A stretch of 6,615 nucleotides of DNA. It comes from Eubacterium sp. UBA3720 (lineage in GTDB: Bacteria; Bacillota; Clostridia; Lachnospirales; Lachnospiraceae). The notes beneath the pieces were generated by a model. It searched no databases, had not been told where the DNA came from, and saw only the letters and a program-made list of their open reading frames with translations. Both the position numbers and the translations under genes were made by a program. This document shows positions 5,779-6,615 of the stretch, piece by piece (positions within the stretch are counted from its first letter, which is position 1; each line of letters opens with the position of its first letter). The DNA lies in the NCBI GenBank assembly GCA_002371335.1, contig DFHP01000076.1, positions 2,541-9,155 of the forward strand, in the 5' to 3' direction.

Positions 5779-6516
5779 ATGAAACCGATGTTGATATTTG
5801 ATTATGACGGTACATTGCATGAGACAATGTACATATACAGACCGGCGATAGAAAAGGTGGTCCGGTATCTGAATGAAGAGCGGAGATACGCTGTAAAGAT
5901 GCCATCTGACCGCAGGATCAGCAGCTGGCTCGGTATGAGTACGGCTGATATGTGGCAGGATTTCATGCCGGCGCTGCCTGCGGAGGAAAAAGAAAAAGCG
6001 GGGAAAGTGGTCGGCGGATACATGCAGCAGGCGCTTCTCGAAGGCAAAGCCAGATGGTATCGGGGAGTCCCGGAAATGCTGGACGAACTTTGCAAAAAAG
6101 GATATATCCTCATTATCCTCAGCAACTGCAGCGTGTCATATGCGAAAGCCCAGTGGAGCGTATTCAAAATGGACAGATGGTTTTCAGCCTTTTTTGACTG
6201 CGAAAGCTACGGCGGGATCCCGAAGGAACAGATATTAGAAATAATACTTGCCGGTTTTCCCGGAGAATTCCGCAGAGCACAGGTGAAAAATGATCGATTT
6301 GTCCCGGATGGAGTTCCGGAAAAATATCTTGTGATCGGAGACCGGGACAGCGACGCTGCAGCGGCGAAAAGGGTCGGAGCGCCGTTTATCGGATGCGCTT
6401 ATGGGTATGGGACGGAAGAAGAGCTGAGAAACGCAGATATCATAGTCCGCAGCCCGGCAGAGATCGTTCCTGCCGCAGAGATGGTTTTGAAAAAAAGACA
6501 CACGATTAATTGTTGA
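5779..6516 (+). CDS. HAD-superfamily phosphatase, candidate for the riboflavin-pathway dephosphorylation step
   Basis: This 245-residue soluble protein has all four haloacid dehalogenase motifs. Motif I is DYDGT at 8-12, with nucleophile Asp8 and acid/base Asp10. Motif II is Ser115 in ILSNCS, motif III is Lys149 in GGIPKEQI, and motif IV is GDRDSD (187-192). The segment between motifs I and II (about 15-100) is a helical cap, which places it with subfamily I phosphoglycolate-phosphatase-like enzymes. A charged stretch near 162-181 before motif IV is longer than usual. GGAG at 5769-5772 supports the start. It lies 57 bases after ribH on the same strand with no terminator between, so co-transcription is likely. 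Riboflavin synthesis needs a phosphatase between RibD and RibH, and HAD enzymes do this in Escherichia coli and Bacillus subtilis, so that role is plausible. The domain assignment is firm; the substrate is inference. Confidence 0.85.
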   Translation: MKPMLIFDYDGTLHETMYIYRPAIEKVVRYLNEERRYAVKMPSDRRISSWLGMSTADMWQDFMPALPAEEKEKAGKVVGGYMQQALLEGKARWYRGVPEMLDELCKKGYILIILSNCSVSYAKAQWSVFKMDRWFSAFFDCESYGGIPKEQILEIILAGFPGEFRRAQVKNDRFVPDGVPEKYLVIGDRDSDAAAAKRVGAPFIGCAYGYGTEEELRNADIIVRSPAEIVPAAEMVLKKRHTINC

Positions 6517-6581
6517 AAAGTATCAGATTATTGCTTTTTTGCCGGGGGAGTCGTTTCCCCGGAAGGCAAGAAGAACTTTTC
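6515..6581 (+). terminator. Possible terminator: nested hairpin after the HAD gene
   Basis: CCGGGG (6542-6547) pairs with CCCCGG (6557-6562). In a second register TTGCC (6539-6543) pairs with GGCAA (6565-6569). GAAAAGT (6515-6521) and ACTTTTC (6575-6581) form an outer complement. No clean T-run follows the inner stem, only ACTTTTC some bases on, so termination efficiency is uncertain. Its position right after the last rib-operon gene supports a transcript-end role. The last 34 bases of the window hold nothing identifiable. Confidence 0.45.
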
Positions 6582-6615
6582 TGCGGCAAATAAAAAAAAT
6601 AGCCTCAAAAATTGA

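Overview
The window looks like a chromosomal segment of a Gram-positive anaerobe of the Clostridia, most likely Lachnospiraceae-like. This is inferred from the family signatures of the proteins, the AGGAGG-type ribosome binding sites, the intrinsic terminators with U-tracts and the FMN-riboswitch-controlled rib operon. I could not run a taxonomic search. All convincing genes lie on the plus strand.

Layout. Positions 1-143 hold a probable promoter. Positions 144-1244 encode an NAD-dependent glycerol dehydrogenase, closed by a strong intrinsic terminator (1269-1296). Positions 1299-1468 hold a non-coding, GC-rich, heavily self-complementary block. It starts with a 35-bp near-perfect palindrome and ends in a second terminator-like hairpin. 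An AT-rich stretch follows with a sigma-A-type promoter (1485-1513), then a canonical FMN riboswitch aptamer (1585-1706) and its intrinsic terminator (1775-1802).

The riboflavin operon occupies the rest: ribD (1956-3137), ribE (3271-3927), ribBA (3995-5218), ribH (5248-5721) and a co-directional HAD phosphatase (5779-6516). A hairpin-rich tail ends the window. RibBA supplies both inputs of the pathway, the pyrimidine from GTP and the four-carbon unit from ribulose 5-phosphate. RibD deaminates and reduces the pyrimidine. A phosphatase, which is not a classical rib gene, must then dephosphorylate it. RibH makes 6,7-dimethyl-8-ribityllumazine and RibE dismutates that to riboflavin. The HAD gene sits where the missing phosphatase would be expected, which makes it the best functional hypothesis here.

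The least expected features are non-coding. A 23-bp REP-like sequence occurs once in each orientation, bracketing ribD and its leader (1809-1831 and 3231-3253). The block at 1299-1468 has two mutually exclusive pairings for its final terminator arm. A short tandem duplication lies between ribE and ribBA. RibD also carries an apparent insertion of about 30 residues. Otherwise this is a conventional riboflavin locus, and I see no evidence for a wholly new multi-gene system.
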